Below, in pieces: positions 8,950 through 17,934 of a stretch of DNA of 34,990 nt; position 1 is the first letter of the stretch, and every line of letters starts with the position of its first letter. This stretch comes from Hyphomicrobiales bacterium. GTDB taxonomy: Bacteria; Pseudomonadota; Alphaproteobacteria; Rhizobiales; Beijerinckiaceae. The notes beneath the pieces were generated by a model that saw only the letters and a program-made list of their open reading frames with translations, made no database searches and had not been told where the DNA came from. The stretch covers positions 1 to 34,990 of the forward strand of contig JAATEW010000200.1 of the NCBI GenBank assembly GCA_015655535.1, given 5' to 3'. The translations under genes and the position numbers were made by a program.

Positions 8950-11900
8950 TTACAGCCGCGAGATCTTCGGCTTGGCGAGTTTCGGCAGGGTTGGTGCCGG
9001 GGCCGCGGCCTCCCAGCCGCCGGGGGGCGTTTGCACCTCGTTAGCCGCATGGTCGGGCTCGCGCGGCTGGAATGAATCGGCGGCGGCCTTGGCCTCGGCA
9101 AGCGCCTTGGCATCGAGCTTTGCCGCGACGTCTTCGCGTTTCTTGCCGGCGTCTTCGTCGCCCTGCGCCGCTGCCACCGAGAACCATTTATAGGATTGAA
9201 CCAGATCCTGTTGCAGGCCAAGCCCGCGGGCATAGAGAATTGCGAGATTATACTGGCTGTCGCGAATGCCGAGTTCGGCTGCCTTATGAAACCAGATCGC
9301 GGCGGTCGCATAATCCGGCTTGCCATCGCCGCCTTCGGCGATGAGCACCGCGAGATTATGCATGGCGTGCGAATGGCCCTGATTGGCCGCTTTCTCATAC
9401 CAGTCTCTGGCGCGTGCCAGATCGCGGGTCACGCCGATCCCTTTTTCATAGAGCGAGCCCAGACGATATTGGGCCGGTCCCAATCCGCGAGCGGCGGCTT
9501 TTTCGTACCAATCGGCAGCGAGTTTGAAGTCGCGCGTGATCAACCGTCCCTCGGCGTAGCGGGTCGCCAATTCATATTGGGCCGCCGCGTTGCCGGCATC
9601 CGCCAGGTCGCGCAAGGCCTGAGCGGCTGCGGGCGACTCCGGCGCCGTGGCCTTAGGCGAGGTGATCGTACCCGTGACGATCGGATCGCTGCCGGCGATC
9701 GTTCTCTGCTGCTGAGGCTGCGGCTGCGCGGCTCCGCCGATCGCCATCAGCGGGAGAGCGCTCGGCGTTGCTTCCGATTTTGGCGCGGGCGGGTTCGGCC
9801 TCTGACTCGTGCCTGGGTCGCTCGCCGGCGCCGGCGCTGCGTCGCGCGGCATCTGCTGCTGCGGCATGTTGAGCGCGAGATCGTTGGCTTGGCCCCGCGG
9901 ACCGGCCTTGCGGTCCGCCCTTGTGTCCAATCGCGCCTCCGCTATGCCGTGGACGGCGGCGTTGGCCGCGTTCGAGGACACGTCGGCCGGCGACTGGCTC
10001 ATGGTCTTGATGACGGCATATGCGCCGACCGCCAGGAACAAGGCCGCGATGCTCAAGGTGAGCTGGCGCTTGTGGTTGGTGAGGAAATCGCGGGCTTGCG
10101 CGATGATGCTCGCGGAGGGGACTATGTCCTTCGGTCCGCCGATCGGTATACGCGGCCGCGCCATGTCGTGATCGGCTTGGGCCGCCTGCGCCGCGCGCCG
10201 CGCCGCCGCGATGAAATCGGCACGGCTTCGCGCCGGGTCCGGCGTTATGCCATCGGAATGGGCTCCGGCCGAAGCCTCATTGGCATTGGGAAAGAGAGTG
10301 CCGGGCTCGATCAGAAAATCGGTGGTGGGAGTGGGAGTAGGCCGCGCCGATAATTTATCATCCGCAGGACGGGGCTCGCGGCTCCCCGGCTGCGCCGAGG
10401 CCGATTGGCTCGCGGCCATCTCATTGCCGCGATAGCGCGCGAAAATGGCGTTCTGTTCGGAAAGCCGCTGCTCCTGCGCGGCGACCTCCTTTGCTTCGCC
10501 CATTTCTTCTTCGAGCATGGCGAGGCGGTCGACGATTTTTTCGAGCGTCTCATGAACCGCATTCAAGGTCGAATGAGTCCGCCTGCCGGCTTCATCCTGA
10601 ACGGCGCGCGTGATCGCCGGTTCCTCGGCGCCGCCGCCGATCAGATCCTTATGTTCCATCACCTCGCGCACGGCTTCGTGCGCCGCATTGCGCGCGGCCT
10701 CATGCGCTGCGAAGCGCGTTTCGTCGAGATGCGTGAAAAGTTCGCTCACCGAGCGTTGCAGAGCGGGCAGCGCCGAAAAGCCCGAATCGGATTGCTCCAG
10801 CCGCCGCGCGAGTTCGGCGATCTGGCCTTGCAGGGATTCGAAGGCGGCTTGTCCGGCACGCGGGTCTTGCGCGGCGGTGAATTTATCGGCCAGCACCTTG
10901 ACGACGGCCTCAAGCGACTCGGCGTCCATCTTGGAGCTTGAGGCCGGACGCACAACCATGGCCGTCTCGATCTTCCGCGAAAGATCGTCGAGCCGGTCCT
11001 CGATCTTGGCTAGCGAGTCGACATGCGTCTGCTGCAGCCTGGGAGACAGAAACTCCTCGTCGGACGGCATGGGTCCGAGGCCCTTTTGCCGTTCCATCTG
11101 CTCGCCGAGCGCCGCTACTTTTCTTTCGATCTCTTCGAAGGAAAAAGGATGCGAGGCCGCGGCCGTGAGCAGGCCGTGAATCTCCTGGACTTGCGCCTGG
11201 ACGCGGCCGAGCTGGGCCGGCTCATGCGGCTGCCCGGCTATGGCTTCGAGCCTATCGCTGATCGTCTTGATTTCGCGCCCGAGCCCGTCGATCGAGGGAT
11301 GCGGATCGATCGATCCGAGCGAATTGCGCAAACCGTCGACGAGTTCCGTGATGGGCTTCAGCAAGGTCTCGCGCATTCCCTCTTCGCGCGAGGTCTCGAT
11401 GCGGGTCGTCAGATTGCGGATGGCGGATTCGATCGCCGTCACCGAGTCGCGCGGCGCGAGATCGGCCATGCCGGCCGACATGGCGCCGATGTCGGTTTTC
11501 ATCCGCATCAGATCTTTTTGGAGATCCTGCAGCCGCATCTCTTCGAGCTTTGCGCCGAGCGCCGCGATGTCGCGTTGCAAAAGTTGCAGATCGGCCGCGT
11601 GAGCCGACACGGGTTGCCTGTCGAAGGTGCGGCGCGCCTGAGGCCTGCGATCCGGCGCCTGGCCGTTCAAAAGCTGCTGTTTGCGGCCGATTTCGGCTAC
11701 CGCCGATTGAAGGGAGTTGCGCCACTCTTGTTTCGCAATCGGCCTTTGCGTCGAAAGCGCCGAGCTGCTCAAGAGGGCATCGAGCTTGCTTTCGAGCCTT
11801 TTCAGCCCGGCGTCGTCGCGCGGAGCCGGCGCAGGCGGCGGCGTTTGCGTGAATGTGTCGAGTCGTTCCTCAAGCCGCGCCAGCGCGCTTCTGATCGGCT

Positions 11901-12558
11901 TGGTGCCGTCGTCGTGGGGACGCTGCGTCAAATGCTGTTCGATATCCGTCAAGCGCTGGGCGACGGCCTCGAAAGATCGCGCCGTCTGCTTCTGGCTTTT
12001 CGCGATACTATGTTCGAAAGCGCCGATGGCGGCTTCCAGCAGGGCTTCGGCGTCCTCAGCGCGCAGGCGCTCCTGCGTAAACTGCTCATGCATCGGCTGC
12101 TCATATGCGGAGCCGTAGATGGACTGCTCGCGCAGGGAGCGTCCGCGAACGGGTTCGGAATGAGCCGGCTCGTAACGGTCGTTCGCGCGCTCGCGCTCAC
12201 GCCATCTGTCGTCACGCGGAGCGCGGCCGGCTTGCGAACGTATGGATGGAGCCTGGCGCTCGTCGCGATCGTCGAGCTGATGAAGGCGGGCGGCGACGGC
12301 TTCCAACCGCTCATCGGAATCCATCTCGTCGGCATCGATCCCGAGTTCGGCCGCTTGCGCGACGATGATGTCGTTCAGCCAGGCGCTGAGGCTCAACCCT
12401 TGACGGCGGGCGGCTTCCCTGGCGGCTTCGCGGATATCGGGCTTGATGCCGTCAATACTCCAGGGTGCTGCTTTTTTCATGATCTCGTCCATGGCGGGAT
12501 CGTGAAATCCCGAAGCAGCCAGCGTCAAAACCTCTTCCGGCAAAGTGGACTGATCCAC
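8950..12558 (-). CDS. PodJ-like polar localization factor: coiled-coil + TM + Sel1 repeats
   Basis: N-terminal APWSIDGIKPDIREAAREAARRQGLSLSAWLNDII; long coiled-coil; one TM (LTLSIAALFLAVGAYAVI); C-terminal Sel1 repeats (AAQYELATRYAEGRLITRDFKLAADWYEKAAARGLGPAQYRLGSLYEKGIGV...). Start could be internal (MDEIMKK). Confidence 0.75.
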   Translation of the reverse strand: MDQSTLPEEVLTLAASGFHDPAMDEIMKKAAPWSIDGIKPDIREAAREAARRQGLSLSAWLNDIIVAQAAELGIDADEMDSDERLEAVAARLHQLDDRDERQAPSIRSQAGRAPRDDRWRERERANDRYEPAHSEPVRGRSLREQSIYGSAYEQPMHEQFTQERLRAEDAEALLEAAIGAFEHSIAKSQKQTARSFEAVAQRLTDIEQHLTQRPHDDGTKPIRSALARLEERLDTFTQTPPPAPAPRDDAGLKRLESKLDALLSSSALSTQRPIAKQEWRNSLQSAVAEIGRKQQLLNGQAPDRRPQARRTFDRQPVSAHAADLQLLQRDIAALGAKLEEMRLQDLQKDLMRMKTDIGAMSAGMADLAPRDSVTAIESAIRNLTTRIETSREEGMRETLLKPITELVDGLRNSLGSIDPHPSIDGLGREIKTISDRLEAIAGQPHEPAQLGRVQAQVQEIHGLLTAAASHPFSFEEIERKVAALGEQMERQKGLGPMPSDEEFLSPRLQQTHVDSLAKIEDRLDDLSRKIETAMVVRPASSSKMDAESLEAVVKVLADKFTAAQDPRAGQAAFESLQGQIAELARRLEQSDSGFSALPALQRSVSELFTHLDETRFAAHEAARNAAHEAVREVMEHKDLIGGGAEEPAITRAVQDEAGRRTHSTLNAVHETLEKIVDRLAMLEEEMGEAKEVAAQEQRLSEQNAIFARYRGNEMAASQSASAQPGSREPRPADDKLSARPTPTPTTDFLIEPGTLFPNANEASAGAHSDGITPDPARSRADFIAAARRAAQAAQADHDMARPRIPIGGPKDIVPSASIIAQARDFLTNHKRQLTLSIAALFLAVGAYAVIKTMSQSPADVSSNAANAAVHGIAEARLDTRADRKAGPRGQANDLALNMPQQQMPRDAAPAPASDPGTSQRPNPPAPKSEATPSALPLMAIGGAAQPQPQQQRTIAGSDPIVTGTITSPKATAPESPAAAQALRDLADAGNAAAQYELATRYAEGRLITRDFKLAADWYEKAAARGLGPAQYRLGSLYEKGIGVTRDLARARDWYEKAANQGHSHAMHNLAVLIAEGGDGKPDYATAAIWFHKAAELGIRDSQYNLAILYARGLGLQQDLVQSYKWFSVAAAQGDEDAGKKREDVAAKLDAKALAEAKAAADSFQPREPDHAANEVQTPPGGWEAAAPAPTLPKLAKPKISRL

Positions 12559-12855
12559 CTGGTCTGAAGGCGCTCTGATGAGCCGCCAGCTCGCGAATCA
12601 ACGCCGAAGATTGTCCCTCGGCTGACTGATCCCGAACTTTCGGGGGAGACGGTAAACAACGGGTTAAGTCTGACCGGTTTTGGCACAGATGTTCTACCGA
12701 CAAGCTTTAGCTTGAAGGTACAACTTTTACGTGAGTGTTTGCTAAATGGATTTGAATCTCTTAAGATATCCGTCTAAATTCAATCAGTAGTTGTACTTAT
12801 TGTCGCGCAGGGGATGCGCTTATCGAGCGGAAACGGCGATCGAAGGAGGGTTCTG

Positions 12856-13359
12856 ATGGACGAACTCAGGCTGAATGGCGATCAAAAATCGGATAAGGCC
12901 GGGCGGATAGGCGGCCACGCTTCGGCGCCGCATGACGAGCTTCTTTTCACCATTGGGGTCATGGCGCGGGACTTCAGCATCAGCCTGCGTGCGCTGCGTT
13001 TTTACGAGGACCGCGGGCTTCTCCATCCGATCCGGCGCGGTTCGACGCGCTTATATACGCCGGCCGACCGCGAGCATCTCGAACTGATCCTCCGGGGCAA
13101 GCGATTGGGGTTCACCTTGACGGAAATCCACGAGATTATCGATTCGCGCCGCGGCAAGATGGGGGATTTGGAATCGACGCTGCAACCTGAGCAGATCGTC
13201 GCGCAAATCCATCATCTCGAACGCCAGCGCGAAGAGATCGACGAGGCCATCAGTGCTTTGCGCAATGCGCAGCAAAGATTGGCCCAAGGATTGGCCGAAG
13301 GATGGCCTTTGCCTCTCGAAAACGGGTCTTCCTCCGGTGCTTCGGTTTTCGAGGCTTGA
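12856..13359 (+). CDS. MerR-family transcriptional regulator
   Basis: IGVMARDFSISLRALRFYEDRGLLHPIRRGSTRLYTPADREHLELILRGKRLGFTLTEI is MerR winged-HTH; ATG 12856 (MDELRLNG) preferred to 12814 because AGGAGGG lies just upstream. Confidence 0.88.
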   Translation: MDELRLNGDQKSDKAGRIGGHASAPHDELLFTIGVMARDFSISLRALRFYEDRGLLHPIRRGSTRLYTPADREHLELILRGKRLGFTLTEIHEIIDSRRGKMGDLESTLQPEQIVAQIHHLERQREEIDEAISALRNAQQRLAQGLAEGWPLPLENGSSSGASVFEA

Positions 13360-13611
13360 GGTTTCAAGCTTTCATTTGATTTTTCATTTGTCCTTGAACG
13401 CCGCGGATTCATTTTAAACCCGCCACCGCATTTGAAATCGCGATCATCCCGGCCGGCGCTCGAAGCAGTACATGCCGCGTGGCGCTTGCGCCCTTTCTCA
13501 AGGTCAAGCTTGCGCTATGTCTGGAGGCCGCGTCCGAGCTTGCGGCTTTATCTCGGCCAAGCTCTTCCCACAGCCTTAGACCGCGCAATATTTCATGGAA
13601 ATAAGGGCTCT

Positions 13612-13625
13612 CGAATTGCAATTCG
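13612..13625. promoter_or_regulatory. Perfect 14-bp palindrome upstream of acyl-CoA dehydrogenase (candidate operator)
   Basis: CGAATTGCAATTCG, 43 nt before the ATG at 13669. Confidence 0.35.
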
Positions 13626-13668
13626 GGCTCATAATGAGTGCGGTCCGCTGCCGGGAAGGAGACGTCCA

Positions 13669-15456
13669 ATGCCGAGTTATAGGGCACCCGTCGAGGACGT
13701 TTTGTTTCTCCTGACGGATGTCTTGCGCATCGAGCGCTTCAACAATCTGCCGGGTTTCAGCGAAGTGACGGAAGATCTGGCGAGCGTCATCCTGTCCGAA
13801 GCCGGGCGTTTTTGCGCGGATGTTCTTCAACCTTTAAATCAGACCGGCGACCGCGAAGGATGCAAGCGCCGTCCAAATGGCGAGGTGACGACGCCAGCGG
13901 GCTTCAAGGAAGCCTACCGTGCTTTCGTCGAGGCTGGCTGGCTAGGGCTTTCCGCCGATCCAGCCTATGGCGGCCAGGGGCTGCCTTACCTTTTCACCGT
14001 GATCGTCAACGAATTCGCCTCCGCCGCGAATATTTCATTCGCACTCTATTCGGGCCTCACCCAGGCTGCCTTCGCGGCCATTCTCACGCATGGTTCGGAC
14101 GAGCAGAAGAAAACCTATCTGCCCAAACTGGTCAGAGGCGCCTGGTCCGGCACGATGAACCTCACCGAACCGCATTGCGGCACGGATCTCGGCCTCTTGA
14201 AGACGAAGGCCATTCCAAACGAAGACGGGTCTTATGCCATTCACGGCCAGAAGATTTTTATCTCGGCCGGCGAGCATGACCTGACCGAGAATATCATCCA
14301 TCTGGTGCTCGCCCGCATCGAGGGTGCCCCGGCCGGCGTCAAAGGGATCTCGCTGTTCATCGTGCCGAAATTTCTGGTCGAGCCGGACCAAAAACTCGGC
14401 GCCCGCAACGCCGTGTCATGCGGCTCGCTCGAACATAAGATGGGCATTCACGGCAACGCGACGTGCGTCATGAATTATGACGGCGCGAAAGGCTTTCTGG
14501 TCGGCGAGCCGAACAAGGGCTTGAATGCCATGTTCGTCATGATGAACGAGGCGCGCCTTGGCGTCGCCGGCCAAGGGCTCGGCCAATCCGAAATCGCCTA
14601 TCAGAATGCCGCTGCCTATGCCAAGGACCGCAAGCAGGGGCGATCTTTTTCGGCCGCGAAAGACCAGGCGGAGCCCGAACCGATCATCGTTCACCCGGAC
14701 ATTCGGCGCATTCTTCTGACGATCCGCGGTTTCAACGAGGCCGCGCGGGCGCTGCTTCTCTGCGTCGCGCTCGAAGCCGATGTGGCGCATCGCTCCGAGG
14801 ATGAAGCGGCGCGGCAGGCGGCCTCCGATCGTCTCGGCCTGCTCACCCCCGTCTTGAAGGGCGTGCTCACCGATATCGGTTTCGACAATACGGTTTTGGC
14901 GCAGCAGGTCTTCGGCGGCCACGGCTATATCGGCGAATGGGGCGTGGAGCAATTTGTCCGTGATGCGCGGATTGCGATGATCTATGAGGGCGCCAATGGC
15001 ATTCAGGCGCTGGATCTCGTCGGCCGCAAATTGGCAAAGGATAATGGCCGCGCCGTCATGGCTTTCTTCGCCGAGGTTGCAGGTTTCATCAAGGAGAACG
15101 CGGCCGAGCCGGATATCAAACCTTTTCTTGAACCTTTAGAGAAGGCGGTCGAGCATCTGCGCGACGCCAGCCTATGGTTCATGAACAATGCCCTGATGAA
15201 GCCCGAACAGGCGGCGGCGGGCGCCTATGATTACATGCACCTCTTCGGTCTCGTCGCGTTGGGTTACATGTGGGCGCGGATCGCCAAGGCGGCGCTCGCG
15301 CGAAGGGCGCACAACAATGCGACGCAAGCGATGGAGTTTAAATTGCTCATCGGCGCATTCTTCATGGAACGAATGATGCCTGAATCCGCCACGCGTCTCG
15401 CGCGCATTCGCGCCGGGGCCGAAACCATGATGGCGCCATCCGCCGAGATGTTCTGA
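13669..15456 (+). CDS. Acyl-CoA dehydrogenase (long-chain type with C-terminal extension)
   Basis: MPSYRAPVEDVLFLLTDVL start, AGGAG upstream; GTMNLTEPHCGTDLGLLKTKA, KIFISAGEHD, QQVFGGHGYIGEWGVEQFVRDARIAMIYEGANGIQALDLVGRKL. The track ORF start at 13432 looks like a 5' over-extension. Confidence 0.93.
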   Translation: MPSYRAPVEDVLFLLTDVLRIERFNNLPGFSEVTEDLASVILSEAGRFCADVLQPLNQTGDREGCKRRPNGEVTTPAGFKEAYRAFVEAGWLGLSADPAYGGQGLPYLFTVIVNEFASAANISFALYSGLTQAAFAAILTHGSDEQKKTYLPKLVRGAWSGTMNLTEPHCGTDLGLLKTKAIPNEDGSYAIHGQKIFISAGEHDLTENIIHLVLARIEGAPAGVKGISLFIVPKFLVEPDQKLGARNAVSCGSLEHKMGIHGNATCVMNYDGAKGFLVGEPNKGLNAMFVMMNEARLGVAGQGLGQSEIAYQNAAAYAKDRKQGRSFSAAKDQAEPEPIIVHPDIRRILLTIRGFNEAARALLLCVALEADVAHRSEDEAARQAASDRLGLLTPVLKGVLTDIGFDNTVLAQQVFGGHGYIGEWGVEQFVRDARIAMIYEGANGIQALDLVGRKLAKDNGRAVMAFFAEVAGFIKENAAEPDIKPFLEPLEKAVEHLRDASLWFMNNALMKPEQAAAGAYDYMHLFGLVALGYMWARIAKAALARRAHNNATQAMEFKLLIGAFFMERMMPESATRLARIRAGAETMMAPSAEMF

Positions 15457-15472
15457 AAGCATGATCAATGAA

Positions 15473-15594
15473 CCGTCATTGCGAGGAGCGGAGCGATGAA
15501 GCAATCCATGTCATTGTCGGAGCGGTTGCTCTGCGATCACGCTGTTGCGATAGATCGCCAGCGATGGATTGCTTCGCTTCGCTCGCAATGACGG
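15473..15594. repeat. Long interrupted inverted-repeat intergenic element
   Basis: CCGTCATTGCGAG...GAAGCAATCCA on the left, TGGATTGCTTC...CTCGCAATGACGG on the right. Confidence 0.75.
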
Positions 15595-15627
15595 CCCTCG
15601 GATTGCGCAAGTTTTGACCCCAAAAGA

Positions 15628-17400
15628 CTAAACGCCCTTGTCCGGATGCAGCCATTCGCCGCTTTCCTGAAGAATGGCTCTCGTAAACGTGCTGCCGTCG
15701 CTCGTGGTCCGGCGCCGGATCATGCTTGTCAAAATGCCTGCGCCGAGGCCGGCGGCGCAGGCGAGAAGAGCACTGATGGCGTAGCGGTCGAGACCGGAGG
15801 CGAGCGGCCTCGGTCCTACCAGGATCTCGGCGCTGATCAACCCGACCAGCAAAGTGACGGTTGCTTCGACGCTTGTCGCACGCGGCCAGAGCGTTAGGAT
15901 CAACAGAGGCGCGATGCCCGAGGCCGATAGAAGAACCGTGAGGGCGATCAAGATCTGAGGATCGATCGAGACAAGATTGATGCCTATGCCGCAAAGCACA
16001 ATGATCGTGATGGCGAAAGCCCGCGTGACGGCGAGCCGGCGGCTCGTCAAGGCCGAATGGTCGCGTACCCGGTAGAACATGTCATTGCCGAGCACCGTCG
16101 CGCTCGATTGAACGCCGATTGCTGCGAGCGTGAGGCCGATCACCATGAGCGTGGCCCATACGAGTCCCGAAAACGCGCTGCCGAATCCGCCCAATTCGGC
16201 GAAGCTCGTCAGGAGATAGGCGCCCTTCGCCTTTATATCCTGAAGCCTGAGCGCGTTCGACAATCCGGCGCGCCCCGCACAGGCGCGCCGTGCCGCGAGA
16301 CGGTCAGCGACCGAAGCGCCGCAAATCGTGAGATCGCCTTGCGCGCTTGCCCGGTAGAGGCTTGGCGGCAGCTCGTCGGCGGCCTGTCCGACGGTCGAGC
16401 GGTCGAGCGACAGGCTCGCCTGCGCCAAAGTCGCGGTGGCGAGCAGGATCAGAATGCCACCCCAGCCCAAAGCCGATACACCGGCGCGCTGTGCCGAGCG
16501 GCGGTTAACGCATGCGATCGATGGCCCGAGAAGCGGCGCGAGCACGCCAATGCCGAGTGCGATGGCTGCGATCAGAACCGGGTCCATGTGATCCTTGGCC
16601 TGCGCCGCGCCGGTCCAGGCTTCGATGCGCACGAGCGCATCGGCCCAGAGACCGGAATGGCCGATCAGCGGAAAGGCGAGCGACGTTCCATGCAGCGCCG
16701 TGATCACGAGAGGCAGGCCGAAAACGGTCAAGGCGATGATGGTGGCCGCCGTCGCAGTCCAAAGCGTGCTCGCAAGCCCGCCGGGCAGAATGATGAGGAC
16801 GAGAAGGCTTGCGATAATGGCTGAGGCCAATGGCTTGCTGAAACCGCTGAAGGCCACGAGAGACGACAGCGCCTCCTCAAAGCCTGCCAGCGCGACGAGA
16901 ATCGTGACGGCAGCCGTCAGCAGAATGGCGCCGAGCCGCGCCACGAGGTTGGGGAACCGCGCGGCGATCAGGTCCGGCACCGAAAAGGCGCCTGTCTTGC
17001 GCAGGAGCGGACCCGTGATGAGGGCAGCGCAGGCCATCCCGCAGGCAAAGCCTGCGAAAAGCTCGGTGAGCGAGGTTCCTTGCGGCACCGGGGGGATGAA
17101 AGGCAGAAAAAGCGCCGCCCCGAGGCTCGCCATGGCCAAGCCGGCATAGGGCGCCGGAACCGCGCGGCCTGCTGCGTAGAACCAGGAAACGCGCATGGTG
17201 CGCAAAAGCGCCGCGATGGTGACGAGGCCGCTGAGCACGAAGATCGGGCCTAGCGCCCGCACGAGACCGTCGGGAACGCCGACACGGTCCATCAGCGCGA
17301 GAAGCCCGATCCCGCACAACAAAACCGCGAGGCCGAAGGCGACACGCCCGTCGATCGCGATGCGATGGAGATGATCTTCCGTCGTCGCCTGCGGCGCCAC
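15628..17400 (-). CDS. Sodium:solute symporter (SSF) family protein, acetate permease (ActP)-related
   Basis: 590 aa polytopic; VSWFYAAGRAVPAPYAGLAMASLGAALFL, TGAFSVPDLIAARFPN, SGIAPLLILTLWPRATSVEATVTLLVGLI. Confidence 0.75.
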   Translation of the reverse strand: MAPQATTEDHLHRIAIDGRVAFGLAVLLCGIGLLALMDRVGVPDGLVRALGPIFVLSGLVTIAALLRTMRVSWFYAAGRAVPAPYAGLAMASLGAALFLPFIPPVPQGTSLTELFAGFACGMACAALITGPLLRKTGAFSVPDLIAARFPNLVARLGAILLTAAVTILVALAGFEEALSSLVAFSGFSKPLASAIIASLLVLIILPGGLASTLWTATAATIIALTVFGLPLVITALHGTSLAFPLIGHSGLWADALVRIEAWTGAAQAKDHMDPVLIAAIALGIGVLAPLLGPSIACVNRRSAQRAGVSALGWGGILILLATATLAQASLSLDRSTVGQAADELPPSLYRASAQGDLTICGASVADRLAARRACAGRAGLSNALRLQDIKAKGAYLLTSFAELGGFGSAFSGLVWATLMVIGLTLAAIGVQSSATVLGNDMFYRVRDHSALTSRRLAVTRAFAITIIVLCGIGINLVSIDPQILIALTVLLSASGIAPLLILTLWPRATSVEATVTLLVGLISAEILVGPRPLASGLDRYAISALLACAAGLGAGILTSMIRRRTTSDGSTFTRAILQESGEWLHPDKGV

Positions 17401-17523
17401 TTTAATCCTCCACGATCCGTTCGGATAACCCCTCTCGGTTTGGACCGATTTGGCCTATATATAAAGCCTGTTTCGGCTGTGCCGGAGTGATTTGCCGGAT
17501 TTTGCTCCGCTTTCGAGGTTTCC

Positions 17524-17886
17524 ATGACGAACGAACAGGATCTTTATTCACGCGCGACGCCCAGGTGGCTCGAAAACGGCGCCCAGCCGGAGGCCAAAAT
17601 GCCACAATGGACGCCGGCATCGCCCATCGATCGTTTTCTCGGCGGCTCGCCCGGAGCGGTGGTTTTGAAACTCATCTTCGTATCCCTGGTTGTGGGCGCT
17701 CTGATGATGTGGCTCGACCTCCATCCGGTCGATCTCTGGCGCGGCCTCGTGCGCTTTGCCAACCGCATCTGGTCGCTCGGTTTCGACGCCGTTCGCGAAG
17801 TCGGCGACTATATCCTGGCCGGTGCCATGGTCGTCCTGCCGATCTGGCTGATCTTGCGGCTGCTGAATATGCGGCACGCGCGGTAG
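17524..17886 (+). CDS. Small two-TM membrane protein, DUF6460-like
   Basis: IDRFLGGSPGAVVLKLIFVSLVVGALMMWLDLHPVDLWRGLVRFANRIWSLGFDAVREVGDYILAGAMVVLPIWLILRLL; family call from memory. Confidence 0.65.
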   Translation: MTNEQDLYSRATPRWLENGAQPEAKMPQWTPASPIDRFLGGSPGAVVLKLIFVSLVVGALMMWLDLHPVDLWRGLVRFANRIWSLGFDAVREVGDYILAGAMVVLPIWLILRLLNMRHAR

Positions 17887-17934
17887 ACACTGCTTCGTCG
17901 ACGCACGAGGGCTTCAAAGAGTTCTTTCAAGTAC

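Noticed and set aside
11023-12567. 514-aa ORF antisense to the PodJ-like gene
   Set aside because: Shadow ORF; Arg/Leu/Gly-rich composition, no motifs, real gene on the other strand.
13432-13668. 5' extension of the acyl-CoA dehydrogenase ORF
   Set aside because: Arg-rich non-homologous-looking segment; ribosome-binding-like AGGAG and family-like N-terminus begin at 13669.
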